From assembly GCF_003002825.1 (NCBI RefSeq), contig NZ_PVTE01000019.1, positions 1 to 64,000 on the forward strand: a DNA stretch of 64,000 bases. Direction: 5' to 3'. The stretch comes from Spirosoma oryzae. Lineage in GTDB: Bacteria; Bacteroidota; Bacteroidia; Cytophagales; Spirosomataceae. This document shows, one piece after another, positions 1 to 7,963 of this stretch. The notes under the pieces are model-generated. The model was not told the DNA's origin and searched no databases. It worked only from the letters and a program-made list of their open reading frames with translations. Position numbers and translations under genes: made by a program. Within the stretch, counting starts at the first letter, position 1, and every line of letters begins with the position of its first letter.

Positions 1-34
1 CCGTTGATATTCTATGAGTTCCATATTGCTTTAG

Positions 35-78
35 TCGGCTTTAGCCGAATTTTAGTGAAGCCACCGCCTTTAGGCGGT
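35..78. terminator. Two tandem short hairpins after the MazG-like gene
   Basis: Two hairpins sit close together: TCGGC-TTTA-GCCGA (35-48) and ACCGCC-TTTA-GGCGGT (63-78), both with the same four-base loop. They follow the stop of the minus-strand MazG-like gene. They could end the operon transcript or stabilise its 3' end, but neither has a clear U tract on the minus strand. The upstream one is followed by ATTTT on the plus strand. Confidence 0.4.
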
Positions 79-89
79 CGGTACAGTTA

Positions 90-422
90 TCACTTACCAA
101 AAAAGGGTTTTTCTATTTTTACTCGATCCAGCATTTCTATGGCTTGAACCGCTACAGCAGCTAATTGTAACCATTCATTACGAAGCCTCTTTGCCTGTTC
201 GATAGTTGGATATTGGTTACCTAAAAAGTAGTCAACTACTTCCTTTGCCACCTCACCAAACTCTTCTCCAGCTATAGCTACCCAATCCGTTTGAGTACGA
301 AAACTTTGGTCTCCCCACTTAACAAACTGTCTCTTTCGTTCATCACCTACCTCTTTAATCACATTGATCATTTTAAGGTAAGTATCATCAGGCATTTGCC
401 TGGTTTGTGGACTTTCAAGCAT
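90..422 (-). CDS. MazG-like nucleotide pyrophosphohydrolase
   Basis: A 110-residue protein of the all-alpha NTP pyrophosphatase (MazG-like) type often carried by phages. The signature parts are ERKRQFVKWGDQ (residues 28-39), the metal-binding EExxE helix EEFGE (53-57) and a C-terminal helix around LAAVAVQAIEML. The family hydrolyses (d)NTPs or related nucleotides to monophosphate and pyrophosphate. In an element that also encodes a DNA polymerase this could clean the nucleotide pool or remove alarmone or damaged nucleotides; the substrate cannot be read from sequence. It is the last complete gene of the operon, 6 bases after a tiny membrane-protein gene. Confidence 0.75.
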   Translation of the reverse strand: MLESPQTRQMPDDTYLKMINVIKEVGDERKRQFVKWGDQSFRTQTDWVAIAGEEFGEVAKEVVDYFLGNQYPTIEQAKRLRNEWLQLAAVAVQAIEMLDRVKIEKPFFGK

Positions 423-428
423 TTGATA

Positions 429-545
429 TTAAGGTTTACGTTTTCCAAACGTACTTTGGAAGGCCCAATACTGATAACAGAACCAAACAAAAAACAAGCC
501 CAGGTAATAAATTGGTCCTGTTTTTAAATATTCCCAAAAATTCAT
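429..545 (-). CDS. Tiny single-span membrane protein (38 aa)
   Basis: A very short reading frame with start ATG at 545-543 and stop TAA at 431-429. The product begins MNFWEYLKTGPIYYLG and has one hydrophobic, aromatic-rich segment (about residues 11-25), then a basic tail ending KRKP. The layout fits a one-span membrane peptide with a cytoplasmic positive C-terminus. It fills the gap between two operon genes exactly. I do not recognise a family. Small phage membrane peptides include holins, spanins and superinfection-exclusion proteins, but nothing here selects among them. Confidence 0.5.
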   Translation of the reverse strand: MNFWEYLKTGPIYYLGLFFVWFCYQYWAFQSTFGKRKP

Positions 546-564
546 GATTGATTCAACATTTAGT

Positions 565-777
565 TTAATCAGTAGTTCGCAGGCTTAATTCTTCCCGGTA
601 AAACAGTTGCCGGTGACCATCGGAAAAAGCTACCTGGTACTGCTGGTCATCCGGAGCTTCCAGACCTTCTACAACCTGCATAACAACCCCGGATCGGCCC
701 AGGTAATCTTCGTTACTACAGACGTCAACATCATCAACAATTCGAACCAGATCACCCTTGGTAACCGGGTTATTCAT
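565..777 (-). CDS. Small protein, possibly SH3-like (70 aa)
   Basis: The start at 777 is preferred because ATGAATAA overlaps the stop of the upstream gene, the coupling used throughout this operon; a longer frame to 837 would overlap that gene by 68 bases. The product opens MNNPVTKGDLVRIVDD and continues with beta-strand-like alternation and a GRSGVVMQVVEG turn, which suggests a small SH3/KOW-like barrel. The KGDLVRI opening resembles the N-terminus of the array proteins at 10.5-13.9 kb, but the PFQxK tail is absent. Function unknown. Confidence 0.6.
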   Translation of the reverse strand: MNNPVTKGDLVRIVDDVDVCSNEDYLGRSGVVMQVVEGLEAPDDQQYQVAFSDGHRQLFYREELSLRTTD

Positions 778-1150
778 TGATTCTACGGTGGTCAATAGAG
801 GGCTGGCTTTCTCCAGTTGAGATTGGGTAAATGGCATTCGGTGGTTTGGGAAAAAAGATCAGACAGGGTTTTCCGTCGGCAAAAACGTCAGATTCCGAGC
901 AGCCTTCGGCCCGGGCCTGATCGGTCAGTGATTCCGGGTGCATACCAAACTCGATGTCTCCAGCCTGATTATACCGGTAGCGACCCGTGAAGATGTCCGG
1001 ATCCAGCAGGGATACCCTGAGATAGGGTTTCCCGTCCTTGGACTCGTACGGATTGGCAATCAGAATGGCTGTATCAGCCGGAAAGCTGGCCAGAAAAGGA
1101 GTGAGACTACCGGCCGTTTCCAGTTCGGTAGTCAGTTGTTCAACAGTCAT
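770..1150 (-). CDS. Hypothetical phage-type protein (126 aa)
   Basis: The start MTVEQLTTELETAG and the following FPADTAILIANPYES resemble the small phage proteins that begin TVxELIxxL...PxDAxV, a loose group of unknown function. The rest (DGKPYLRVSLL, GDIEFGMHPES) shows no catalytic motif. It overlaps the next gene by eight bases (ATGAATAA) and follows the 149-residue gene by two bases, so it is an operon member. No membrane segment or signal peptide. Confidence 0.6.
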   Translation of the reverse strand: MTVEQLTTELETAGSLTPFLASFPADTAILIANPYESKDGKPYLRVSLLDPDIFTGRYRYNQAGDIEFGMHPESLTDQARAEGCSESDVFADGKPCLIFFPKPPNAIYPISTGESQPSIDHRRINE

Positions 1151-1152
1151 AA

Positions 1153-1602
1153 TCAGAATCGTTCAAAGTGACCGGTTAAAGTATTGTGGTAAAACGATGT
1201 CAGAGCCGGGTTATCAACTGTTGGATCGATCAGATCGTTGGTGGTATCCTGGATTGTCAGCGGCAACAGGGAATAGATAAAGAGGATCATTTCCCGGTAC
1301 AGCTCTGGATTGGTAATGAACCGCCGGGCGTGATCATCCCCTTCCCGGCCGGCATTCTGAATAACCATTACCGGTTGATTCTGATACCAGACAGTAGCCA
1401 GCTGCCAGTACCGGCGGCCGTCGAAGTTGAAAAATTTCAGGGTTTTAATGACAACCCGGTCGTTTTTGTCCAGCACATCCTGGTCCAGGTAATTCCAGAA
1501 CTGATCAATCTCGGGAATATGGTTATAGTAACAACCCCGGAGATCATTCAGGTCTTTGCTTTCTGATTCAACCGGGTACTGATAAAGTTCATTGGCCGTC
1601 AT
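1153..1602 (-). CDS. Hypothetical protein (149 aa)
   Basis: No family is recognised. The protein is acidic and rich in aromatic residues (GCYYNHIPEIDQFWNYL near residue 24; RRYWQLATVWYQNQ near 63), with a hydrophobic stretch REMILFIYSLLPLTI around residues 103-117 that looks like a buried helix rather than a membrane span. It overlaps the upstream gene by four bases, supporting a real coupled gene. Confidence 0.55.
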   Translation of the reverse strand: MTANELYQYPVESESKDLNDLRGCYYNHIPEIDQFWNYLDQDVLDKNDRVVIKTLKFFNFDGRRYWQLATVWYQNQPVMVIQNAGREGDDHARRFITNPELYREMILFIYSLLPLTIQDTTNDLIDPTVDNPALTSFYHNTLTGHFERF

Positions 1603-1970
1603 GACGGAACGATAAAGTCTTTGGTTGAATCAAACGGCTGGAAGTTTCCCCGGTTAGTCTTAACTACTTTTTCCCACCGGTTCATCCGCATGTTATCGAC
1701 CAGGATATCCGTACCACCAACCAATTTTACCTCATCCTGGCTGTAGGTTTTACCGAAATAGTACGTACCCGACACGTTCTGTTTACTACCCGTTAAGGTT
1801 TCAGTACTGGTATTGACAATCGTCTGGTCGTAGAATCGGTAGCCAAAAGGTTCTCCCAGGTAACCATTGGTTTTTACCGGTAGAAAAATGTCCCGGACTA
1901 GGACTTCTTCAATTATCGATTCAGAAAAGAATGAACCGGGATACAGGTATTCAACAAAATGTTTGGTCAT
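1599..1970 (-). CDS. Hypothetical protein (123 aa)
   Basis: The start at 1970 (MTKHFVEYLYPGSFF) is chosen because its ATG overlaps the stop of the macro-domain gene as ATGA. The sequence has KTNGYLGEPFGYRFYDQ and a middle YYFGKTYSQDEVKLVGG, giving a beta-rich profile, and ends FDSTKDFIVPS. No catalytic signature, signal peptide or membrane span is visible. Its neighbours are the macro-domain gene upstream and the 149-residue gene downstream. Confidence 0.55.
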   Translation of the reverse strand: MTKHFVEYLYPGSFFSESIIEEVLVRDIFLPVKTNGYLGEPFGYRFYDQTIVNTSTETLTGSKQNVSGTYYFGKTYSQDEVKLVGGTDILVDNMRMNRWEKVVKTNRGNFQPFDSTKDFIVPS

Positions 1971-2455
1971 GGTTTGTAGTGGACAAGAGTTACGTGACAA
2001 TCCGTCAGTTCAGCTTTCATAATCTGTTTGATTCGGTCGCGATCTCCACCAGCCAGTCCGCCCCCGATAAGGGGTAATCCCAAGTATTTGCCTTTGTAGA
2101 GTCGGTTTAGTTTACGAAGACAAAGAGTTAGAGCCTCGTAATCCAGTTGAACAGCAGTTGCCCCGTAGTTGTACTGGGTATACAGGTTACACACCCACAA
2201 ACCCCGTTCTCTTCCGTACGTAGGAATATGATGGACCTGAACTCGACCCAGCTTGTCAATGGCTCCCTTGTACTGAATAGCTTCCAAAGAAAAATTAGCT
2301 GGGTTATTGGTCCCGAACTGATAATTCATTTGTCTGGCTATACCCGATCCCTGTACACATTGACAGTTACAACCGTGAGCGATAACGTCAAATTCACCCG
2401 CCAGAGCCATAGTGATCAGGTTGCCGTCTACTTCTTGGAATGAGCTAGTCAGCAT
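1967..2455 (-). CDS. Macro-domain protein
   Basis: A stand-alone 162-residue macro domain, the fold that binds ADP-ribose and related nucleotides. Visible elements are GNLITMAL at 11-18, the ligand strand-loop IAHGCNC at 26-32 (in place of the usual IVNAAN), GSGIA at 36-40 and the phosphate-binding loop PLIGGGLAGGD at 128-138. Such proteins remove ADP-ribose from macromolecules or act on ADP-ribose-1''-phosphate or O-acetyl-ADP-ribose. In a phage-like operon it could reverse an ADP-ribosyl-based defence or recycle NAD products; that role is inference. The gene overlaps the upstream gene by 11 bases and the downstream one by four. Confidence 0.8.
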   Translation of the reverse strand: MLTSSFQEVDGNLITMALAGEFDVIAHGCNCQCVQGSGIARQMNYQFGTNNPANFSLEAIQYKGAIDKLGRVQVHHIPTYGRERGLWVCNLYTQYNYGATAVQLDYEALTLCLRKLNRLYKGKYLGLPLIGGGLAGGDRDRIKQIMKAELTDCHVTLVHYKP

Positions 2456-2762
2456 CGTTGAACTCAGGTAAACGATCTAGGTCGTCCAGGTACGGATACC
2501 CTGGAAAGTAATCACAAACCGAACCTTTGACTACAGGTTGATTTTTATTTGCTTCGAAGTACTCTGGATCAACAATTGAAAAATTGTAGAATCCATTATG
2601 GATAGCCTTCTCCAGAATATATTCAAGGTCAACATTTGGTATATCCCGGAGTTTCCTACCGTCCTTCAGTTGTTTGACCTTTTCGGGATTGCGGTACTTG
2701 GTTTTCTTGATAGCCGCAATAGCAAACTCCCGGGTAACCAGATGGGTGGTTTTAATGCTCAT
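2445..2762 (-). CDS. Hypothetical protein (105 aa)
   Basis: The N-terminal half is basic (AIAAIKKTKYRNPEKVKQL, residues about 15-33) and the C-terminal half acidic with YFPGYPYLDDLDRLPEF. The basic helices could contact nucleic acid, but no helix-turn-helix is convincing. It overlaps the macro-domain gene by 11 bases and follows the 144-residue gene by five. Family not recognised. Confidence 0.55.
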   Translation of the reverse strand: MSIKTTHLVTREFAIAAIKKTKYRNPEKVKQLKDGRKLRDIPNVDLEYILEKAIHNGFYNFSIVDPEYFEANKNQPVVKGSVCDYFPGYPYLDDLDRLPEFNDAD

Positions 2763-2767
2763 GAATC

Positions 2768-3202
2768 TTAATAGAAAAGACCGTAGCCAAGACCAAGACT
2801 ACGCCGACCGTTCTGATCCGGACCACAGAAGAAAATAGGTTCTGAGTCGTCCTTGATGACGGTAAGCTGAATCTCCGGGCTGTGAGTTTGAATAAAGTCG
2901 ATGAACAGGTTGGTAATCGATTCTGAATCCATCTCTAGTTTACCATCATCGACGGTTAAGTAGATGGATTCATAGGCTTCGAGTGGTTTGTCGATTCCCA
3001 GCTGACGGAGTTGTTCCTGACTGAGCAGATTGTCTTCGTAGTCTGTACAGGGAAATTCAGTTAGTCCCTGTTTATCCAGTGCTTTCCACATGGCCGCCCG
3101 GACATAATCCCGGTCGTAATTACTAGACAGGTAAACTTGCTGGGTTTTTCCGTGACCATCATCCGAGAAATCACCGATTGTTAAATTAAGCTTGTACGTC
3201 AT
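2768..3202 (-). CDS. Hypothetical protein (144 aa)
   Basis: The product begins MTYKLNLTIGDFSDDGHG, has a central stretch with ESIYLTVDDGKLEMDSES, and ends with PIFFCGPDQNGRRSLGLG, a glycine-rich tail. No known domain is evident. It overlaps the preceding gene by 17 bases, in keeping with translational coupling along the operon. Confidence 0.55.
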   Translation of the reverse strand: MTYKLNLTIGDFSDDGHGKTQQVYLSSNYDRDYVRAAMWKALDKQGLTEFPCTDYEDNLLSQEQLRQLGIDKPLEAYESIYLTVDDGKLEMDSESITNLFIDFIQTHSPEIQLTVIKDDSEPIFFCGPDQNGRRSLGLGYGLFY

Positions 3203-3692
3203 GGTGTAGTTTTTCTTTTAGCCGGTTAAATTCAGATACCGTGATTTCTTCCATACCGTCCAGCGGGGTGTATTCACAGTCTTCTTTCACCGATAACAGG
3301 TGATAATCCGTACCCCAGGTTACCCCGACGGTAGCAATAAACCGGTCTCCAATGGTCTGGTGCTGGTAACCGACAGCCTGATTCAACTCCCAGATAGTTA
3401 CTTTGGGAATCGCTTCGATCCGGGTCAGCAAAGCTTCATTTTTCTTAAGTTTTTTGGGAAAGAAACAGTTCTGGTGTTTACTGGTATACACCGGTTTCCA
3501 CCCGTCCGGTTGACTAGAAAACCGAATCCCCAGCATTCCACCGGTCAGATACGAAAATCCACCGTTCAGCCATTCAGTGGCTCCCAGTTCATCGACCAGT
3601 TGTTTACTGACTTCATCGGATTGGTGGATTCGGTCTTTGATGTGGGTCAAGTCAGTATACGCCTGACTACCCTTCATTACTTTGTACTTCAT
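3186..3692 (-). CDS. Hypothetical protein (168 aa)
   Basis: The frame is open back to 3935, but the likely start is ATG at 3692 (MKYKVMKGSQAYTDL). The extra N-terminal part would cover a small membrane-protein gene that has its own coupled start and stop, and it reads like out-of-frame sequence. The protein contains GGMLGIRFSSQPDGWKPVY and NCFFPKKLKKNEALL, followed by an aromatic, beta-rich C-terminal half. No catalytic motif is recognised. The ATG at 3692 lies 2 bases after the stop of the small membrane-protein gene. Confidence 0.6.
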   Translation of the reverse strand: MKYKVMKGSQAYTDLTHIKDRIHQSDEVSKQLVDELGATEWLNGGFSYLTGGMLGIRFSSQPDGWKPVYTSKHQNCFFPKKLKKNEALLTRIEAIPKVTIWELNQAVGYQHQTIGDRFIATVGVTWGTDYHLLSVKEDCEYTPLDGMEEITVSEFNRLKEKLHHDVQA

Positions 3693-3694
3693 AA

Positions 3695-3838
3695 TCAGTC
3701 TTTTGAATCCGAACTTGGCATCAGCAGAAACGTAATGATCCAGATCCACGGAGAAGCATCTTTCCAATAGATCAGGTAAACCGTTCCACCAATGAGAAAC
3801 ATCAGGTAAATCAGTTGAAACAGACTTCGGTAATTCAT
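3695..3838 (-). CDS. Small two-span membrane protein (47 aa)
   Basis: ATG at 3838-3836 overlaps the stop of the upstream membrane-protein gene (ATGA), and TGA at 3697-3695 falls just before the next start at 3692. The product starts MNYRSLFQLIYLMFLIGG and has two hydrophobic segments (about 7-23 and 31-40) separated by YWKDASPW, then a polar tail SSDSKD. Two closely spaced short spans are a small-holin-like layout, but no homology can be claimed. Its exact fit between coupled genes is the main evidence that it is real. Confidence 0.6.
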   Translation of the reverse strand: MNYRSLFQLIYLMFLIGGTVYLIYWKDASPWIWIITFLLMPSSDSKD

Positions 3839-4191
3839 AGATAGTAGAATTCAATGATCCAGTGAAACCAGCCGATCTGCAGTCCGTAAGCCGCCGGGGA
3901 TCGCTGGTAGGTATCGGAAATGACCGAAAAACCAAGTCCCCGTCGGTGGGGAAAGAACCGGATACCGGTCAGGGTCGGAAAGGCCCAGTAGAGCTGGACG
4001 ATCAGACAGATCAAGCCGAAGAAAATCCAGGCCAGAAAATGCAGCCAGTCACCGGTTAACCAGTTCTCCAGCAGCTTGTAACCCAGCGTCAGACTGAGCC
4101 CGTAACAAAGTATAACCCGGTACCGGCCCGCTAGCCAGTACAGAAACACAACCAGATGTAGCATGATGAAAGGGGTCAATGTGCCCAGCAA
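3835..4191 (-). CDS. Integral membrane protein (118 aa)
   Basis: Three hydrophobic segments are visible: TPFIMLHLVVFLYWLAG (6-22), a weaker VILCYGLSLTLGYKLL (26-41) and LHFLAWIFFGLICLIVQLYW (50-69), followed by a polar region containing FFPHRRGLGFSVISDTY. No family is recognised. It overlaps the end of the DNA polymerase gene by 16 bases and the next tiny membrane protein by four, so the two membrane proteins may be co-translated and could work together. Confidence 0.6.
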   Translation of the reverse strand: MLGTLTPFIMLHLVVFLYWLAGRYRVILCYGLSLTLGYKLLENWLTGDWLHFLAWIFFGLICLIVQLYWAFPTLTGIRFFPHRRGLGFSVISDTYQRSPAAYGLQIGWFHWIIEFYYL

Positions 4192-6101
4192 GGAGCCGTC
4201 ATGAGCTCCGATTCCATGCGGATACCGATTAAATACCGGGAGCCGACTTCTTCCATAATCCGCTTGATTTCCAGGCCCAGTTCGGGTTGAGCCTTGGGAA
4301 TCTGAACCAGGTATTCGTCGTGTACCTGAAGTTTAATTTTACAATCCAGGTTATTGGTTCGGAAATACCGATCTAGCTCGATACCGGCTTCTTTAGCCAT
4401 ACTGGCTGCCCCAGCCTGAATCGGAAAATTACAGGCCTGCCGCTCGATCTGGTGGTCTTCCTTGAGCTTTTTGACGTGCTGGTTAAACCACTTGACCCGG
4501 TTGTACTTGGTACCATCCCGAACCGATTTGGTTCGTACCCCTTGCTGCTTAATCCCCTGCTGGTAACGGCTTAGCTCGGGCAGACTGTTGAGAATGTTCT
4601 GGTAGACCCTTTTGGCTGTGGGCATGTCAATATTCAAGGTACCAGCAATACTACCCGGACCCGCCCCATAAAGAACTCCGAACAGAACCGGCTTGTGGTC
4701 ATTCCGATACTTCTTGTTTTCCGACTTGGACACGATCAGATTCGGATTACCCGTAATAATCCGGTAACTACCCTGAGCCAGGTAGGAGTGTAAATCCAGC
4801 CCGTCGGTAAAGGAAGCCATCAGCATGGGATCCTGGGAATTAGAAGCGGCCAGTCGAAGTTCCTGACCCGAAAAGTCACAGTCGACGAACACGTAATCTT
4901 CTGAGTCCGGGACAAAACAGCTCCGGAGTTCATCCAGATTCGGGATATTTTGAAGATTTGGTGAGCCCGAAGACAATCGTCCGGTGTCGGTAAAACACTG
5001 GGAATAACTGGTATGAATCCGACCTGTTACTGGATTGATGAAGGCAAAAAAGTTCTCTCCGTAGGTCGATACCAGTTTGGCCATACCCCGATACTGTAGT
5101 AGTAGTTCCGTGAACCGTCGAAGTTCCGAGTTCGGGTTATCGATCAGATACTGTTGCAGGAGGTCTTCACCAGTCTGAGTAATCTGGGGAGCTCCGCATC
5201 GGTTGTAAATGGCCTGAATCTGCTGGGTGGAGTTCACGTTGAACTTCTCGATAACCCGGCTTTCCGAGATGGTTTCCCGCAGGACGGTTTCCGAGAATAG
5301 ATTCAGCTGACTTTCGGCTTCGTATTTTCCCCGCTTTTTGGGCTTCAGACTGATTTCACTTCCCAACAGATCCGGAAACAGATTGCTTAGCCGTTCGACT
5401 TCTCCCCGGAGCTGGGTCAGTGCTTCATCGGCTTGACGGGCAAACTCCTGACTGGCAACCAACCACTTTTCCCGGTCCAACCGGATACCTTCCAGTTCTA
5501 CCTGACTGATGATGGGCAAGTACTGGTTCTCTAGTTCGATACAGGCTATCAGCTTCCACTTTTCCGCCCGTTCCCGGTGCCGGTCGTACAGATCCGGTAA
5601 ATACCGTAAATCATTTACCAGGTATTCAATCTCTCCGTCTTCGATGGGCTTAGCTTTATCCCGGTTAATAAATGAAGACCGACCAGACTTATCCAGTTTT
5701 ACCCCGAAATGTCGTTCCAGACAGGCATCCAGACTGTGGCTGAGATCCATGCCATTGTAGAGCACCTGAGAAGACAGCATCGTACACCAGATCCGGGATA
5801 GAGCAGTTCGATACCGACAGGCCAGCAGTTTCCAGTCGTAGTTGACGTTGTGAAACACCCAACGGGCTCCCAGGAGTGGTTCCAGAGCCTGCTGGATTTC
5901 GGTTTCTGAATAACTGGTCAGATCCACGATGTAATACTCCTGCCGATCGTAAATACCAAGCAGGTACGGATATAGCCGGTAGGGATCGAGTCCGTCGGCC
6001 TCCAGATCGGCAAACAACTCATCCCGGCCGATCAACTCGCTTAACGTGGACAGAGGAAGGACCGGCCGGGCTAAATCCGTTTGTGAGCTAATGTATTTCA
6101 T
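4176..6101 (-). CDS. Family A DNA polymerase with 3'-5' exonuclease
   Basis: A 641-residue phage-type DNA polymerase. The exonuclease domain has motif I ADLEADG (D32, E34), motif II HNVNYDW (D89) and motif III around YLVND (Y160, D164). The polymerase domain has TGRLSSGSPNLQNIP (373-387), motif A DCDFSGQELR (407-416), the O-helix KPVLFGVLYG (470-479) with phenylalanine at the position linked to discrimination against dideoxynucleotides, and motif C VHDE (593-596). All catalytic carboxylates are present. There is no 5' nuclease domain, so it resembles T7-like replicative polymerases rather than cellular Pol I. It probably replicates the element. No primase or helicase gene is in view. Confidence 0.95.
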   Translation of the reverse strand: MKYISSQTDLARPVLPLSTLSELIGRDELFADLEADGLDPYRLYPYLLGIYDRQEYYIVDLTSYSETEIQQALEPLLGARWVFHNVNYDWKLLACRYRTALSRIWCTMLSSQVLYNGMDLSHSLDACLERHFGVKLDKSGRSSFINRDKAKPIEDGEIEYLVNDLRYLPDLYDRHRERAEKWKLIACIELENQYLPIISQVELEGIRLDREKWLVASQEFARQADEALTQLRGEVERLSNLFPDLLGSEISLKPKKRGKYEAESQLNLFSETVLRETISESRVIEKFNVNSTQQIQAIYNRCGAPQITQTGEDLLQQYLIDNPNSELRRFTELLLQYRGMAKLVSTYGENFFAFINPVTGRIHTSYSQCFTDTGRLSSGSPNLQNIPNLDELRSCFVPDSEDYVFVDCDFSGQELRLAASNSQDPMLMASFTDGLDLHSYLAQGSYRIITGNPNLIVSKSENKKYRNDHKPVLFGVLYGAGPGSIAGTLNIDMPTAKRVYQNILNSLPELSRYQQGIKQQGVRTKSVRDGTKYNRVKWFNQHVKKLKEDHQIERQACNFPIQAGAASMAKEAGIELDRYFRTNNLDCKIKLQVHDEYLVQIPKAQPELGLEIKRIMEEVGSRYLIGIRMESELMTAPCWAH

Positions 6102-6116
6102 AGCTAACGGTATGGT

Positions 6117-6317
6117 CTATACGTTTACTACAGGTAGTAGCAGATCAGGCAGGTGGACGGAATGATTCAGGTAAATCTCCTGCTCAGCAGGTCCCATCTG
6201 GTTAGTCAGCAGCAGGAGTTGTTCGAGCCGGATAGTAGGAGATTCGTCCAGCAGTTCGTGGTAGGCTACGTAGCCCTTGTAGATCCGGTAGAGCCGGATG
6301 ATTTCACCGACTACCAT
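6117..6317 (-). CDS. Hypothetical small protein (66 aa)
   Basis: Its ATG shares a base with the TAA of the 284-residue gene (TAATG), so translation is probably coupled. The protein is largely helical, with LLDESPTIRLEQLLLLTNQ in the middle and a C-terminal LPDLLLPVVNV. It lies directly upstream of the polymerase gene, where accessory replication factors are sometimes found, but no such motif is visible. Confidence 0.55.
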   Translation of the reverse strand: MVVGEIIRLYRIYKGYVAYHELLDESPTIRLEQLLLLTNQMGPAEQEIYLNHSVHLPDLLLPVVNV

Positions 6318-7171
6318 TAATTGAATTTCTGATTGACGACAATCGGATCACTGGCTTCCGGTCCCCAGGCTGTCAGTACGAGATAACCCCCTTTGACTGG
6401 CTGGAGTACAACGGGATCGAGTATTTCCTGGATGACAGCTTTAGGTTGAATCAAACTGAGAAAAAACCCGGTCTTTTTGGTGTTTTCCTGTTTGAAGTCT
6501 TTACTAGGAGCACAAATCTGGAATTGAGCATTAACTGACGAATACCGTACAGTCTGAACTAAATCGTGATCACCAAGCTCAGTATTGATTCGGTCTTTTA
6601 GGAGACGTTCTAATACGTAATGGCTCCCGTACGACCCTGAACCATACTTGGTCAGATCATAACTACCTATTCCCAACTCGTCGTGTTCAATCAAATGATT
6701 GATTTTGTTTAGATAAGCCACCAACTTTTTCATATTAGCTCCTCTACGAGTACCGACTTCATCAATCTGATAAAAAGTAGGTTCATCAGTACGATTCAAT
6801 CGAAATGATTCGATTTCTTTCAGATTTTTCTCTGGCACAAAACCCGTGTACTGTTTGATGGGACCACAAACCAGCTTATACTTTTCACAGATCTGTTCAA
6901 CCTGGGCTTTTGTGATAAATTTTTGATTTGGGTATCGGAGTGAATAATCCTGGATAATCCGGGCCTGTTTAACGGCCTTTTCCCGTTTTTCCAGTTCTTG
7001 CTGACTATCAACAACCTGAGAACTGGACGTGAATCCCAGCTTTTGCAGTCGAGTCACTTTGTCAACTTTTTGCGGGTCCACCCCGTCAATCAGTAATTGG
7101 CTTTCAGCCAGTAACGTGTCACCAGCCGTACGAAAAGCATGGTGGATTGCTTCAATCTCGGGTGAATACAT
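6317..7171 (-). CDS. Conserved phage-type protein of unknown function (284 aa)
   Basis: The N-terminal third is helical and charged (LLAESQLLIDGVDPQKVDKV, then a coiled-coil-like KREKAVKQARII). The middle has CEKYKLVCGPIKQYTGFVPE and KNLKEIESF, and the C-terminal part carries the hydrophobic strand KGGYLVLTAWGPEASDP. I recall proteins with the pattern HAFRTAGDTLLAE...LGFT...KYxLVCGP...GFVPEKNL from Bacteroidota phages and mobile elements, without known function. The gene starts 26 bases after the stop of the 163-residue membrane-protein gene. Confidence 0.65.
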   Translation of the reverse strand: MYSPEIEAIHHAFRTAGDTLLAESQLLIDGVDPQKVDKVTRLQKLGFTSSSQVVDSQQELEKREKAVKQARIIQDYSLRYPNQKFITKAQVEQICEKYKLVCGPIKQYTGFVPEKNLKEIESFRLNRTDEPTFYQIDEVGTRRGANMKKLVAYLNKINHLIEHDELGIGSYDLTKYGSGSYGSHYVLERLLKDRINTELGDHDLVQTVRYSSVNAQFQICAPSKDFKQENTKKTGFFLSLIQPKAVIQEILDPVVLQPVKGGYLVLTAWGPEASDPIVVNQKFN

Positions 7172-7196
7172 ACGAATTGAGGGTTAAAGGGTGTAT

Positions 7197-7688
7197 TTAT
7201 TTCGATTCCAGGAGTTGTTTGACCAGCTGTTCCTTGGGAAGGGCCAGTAATGAATCCTTTTTAGCCTGAGTAGCATTACCCAGCAGATCACCCAGTTCAG
7301 CTTCCCGGGCTGCCTGCTGAATCTGGACCCGGAGAAACCGGGTAATATCGGCCGGCAAGGCCCGGGCATTGGAATCCGACTGGATAAAAGAACCGATATA
7401 ACCACCGGTCACGATCAGGACTGCTTCCTTCCGGGTTGGGGTTCCAATAAACAGGAGCCAGAAGATGGGACAAAGAAACAGCAGGGATCGCTGCCAGAAC
7501 AGAGTATTGGCAAACCAGCCTTCCAAAGTACCTTCTCCACGGCTTTTGTATTTGGAGTAGTCATCAGTGAATAGTAGGACCAGGGATAGCACTACCAAAC
7601 CAATGGTTGATATAATTACCAAGGCTTTAAACAGGGTATTCAACCGGTCGGCAACCGAGAACAAATAAAATAACCAGTACAGGTTCAT
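7197..7688 (-). CDS. Membrane protein with soluble helical tail (163 aa)
   Basis: The N-terminus MNLYWLFYLFSVADRL is followed by ALVIISTIGLVVLSLVLLF (23-41) and SLLFLCPIFWLLFIG (68-82), each a likely span. After PTRKEAVLIVTGGYIGSFI the protein becomes soluble and helical (FLRVQIQQAAREAELGDLL). This layout occurs in Bacteroidota phage proteins of unknown role. It overlaps the 92-residue gene by four bases. It lies a short distance from the glucosaminidase, so a lysis or envelope role is possible but unproven. Confidence 0.6.
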   Translation of the reverse strand: MNLYWLFYLFSVADRLNTLFKALVIISTIGLVVLSLVLLFTDDYSKYKSRGEGTLEGWFANTLFWQRSLLFLCPIFWLLFIGTPTRKEAVLIVTGGYIGSFIQSDSNARALPADITRFLRVQIQQAAREAELGDLLGNATQAKKDSLLALPKEQLVKQLLESK

Positions 7689-7963
7689 TGAAGAAGGGGT
7701 TCGTCAGGGGAAAGAATACGAAGAGCCGTCGAAAGGTACTCCTGGGGAATCTGGACGGTTTTCAGGATCACGGTATCACCCAGGTAGGTCCAGCCCGATC
7801 GGGTCGGGGGTTCAAGCGTGTCACCCATGGGGGAAAGAACCTTGTAGGTTAGTTCCCGGGTGGTCAGATCAATATCCTTGATCCAGATGGAAGCGTAATG
7901 GTCGAGGGGTAATTTGACCCAGTGGACCAGGCAAATAGTTGGATTGTAATCGATTACGGCCAT
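7685..7963 (-). CDS. Hypothetical beta-rich protein (92 aa)
   Basis: The product starts MAVIDYNPTICLVHWVK and alternates hydrophobic and polar residues (LTTRELTYKVLSPMG, then GWTYLGDTVILKTVQIP), suggesting a small beta barrel. There is no recognised family. The start codon lies inside the end of a 28-codon membrane peptide gene, and the stop overlaps the next gene by four bases. Confidence 0.55.
   Translation of the reverse strand: MAVIDYNPTICLVHWVKLPLDHYASIWIKDIDLTTRELTYKVLSPMGDTLEPPTRSGWTYLGDTVILKTVQIPQEYLSTALRILSPDEPLLQ

Noticed and set aside
3693-3935. N-terminal extension of the 168-residue gene to 3935
   Set aside because: The region is covered by a coupled small membrane-protein gene and the end of another gene; the extra residues look like shadow sequence.
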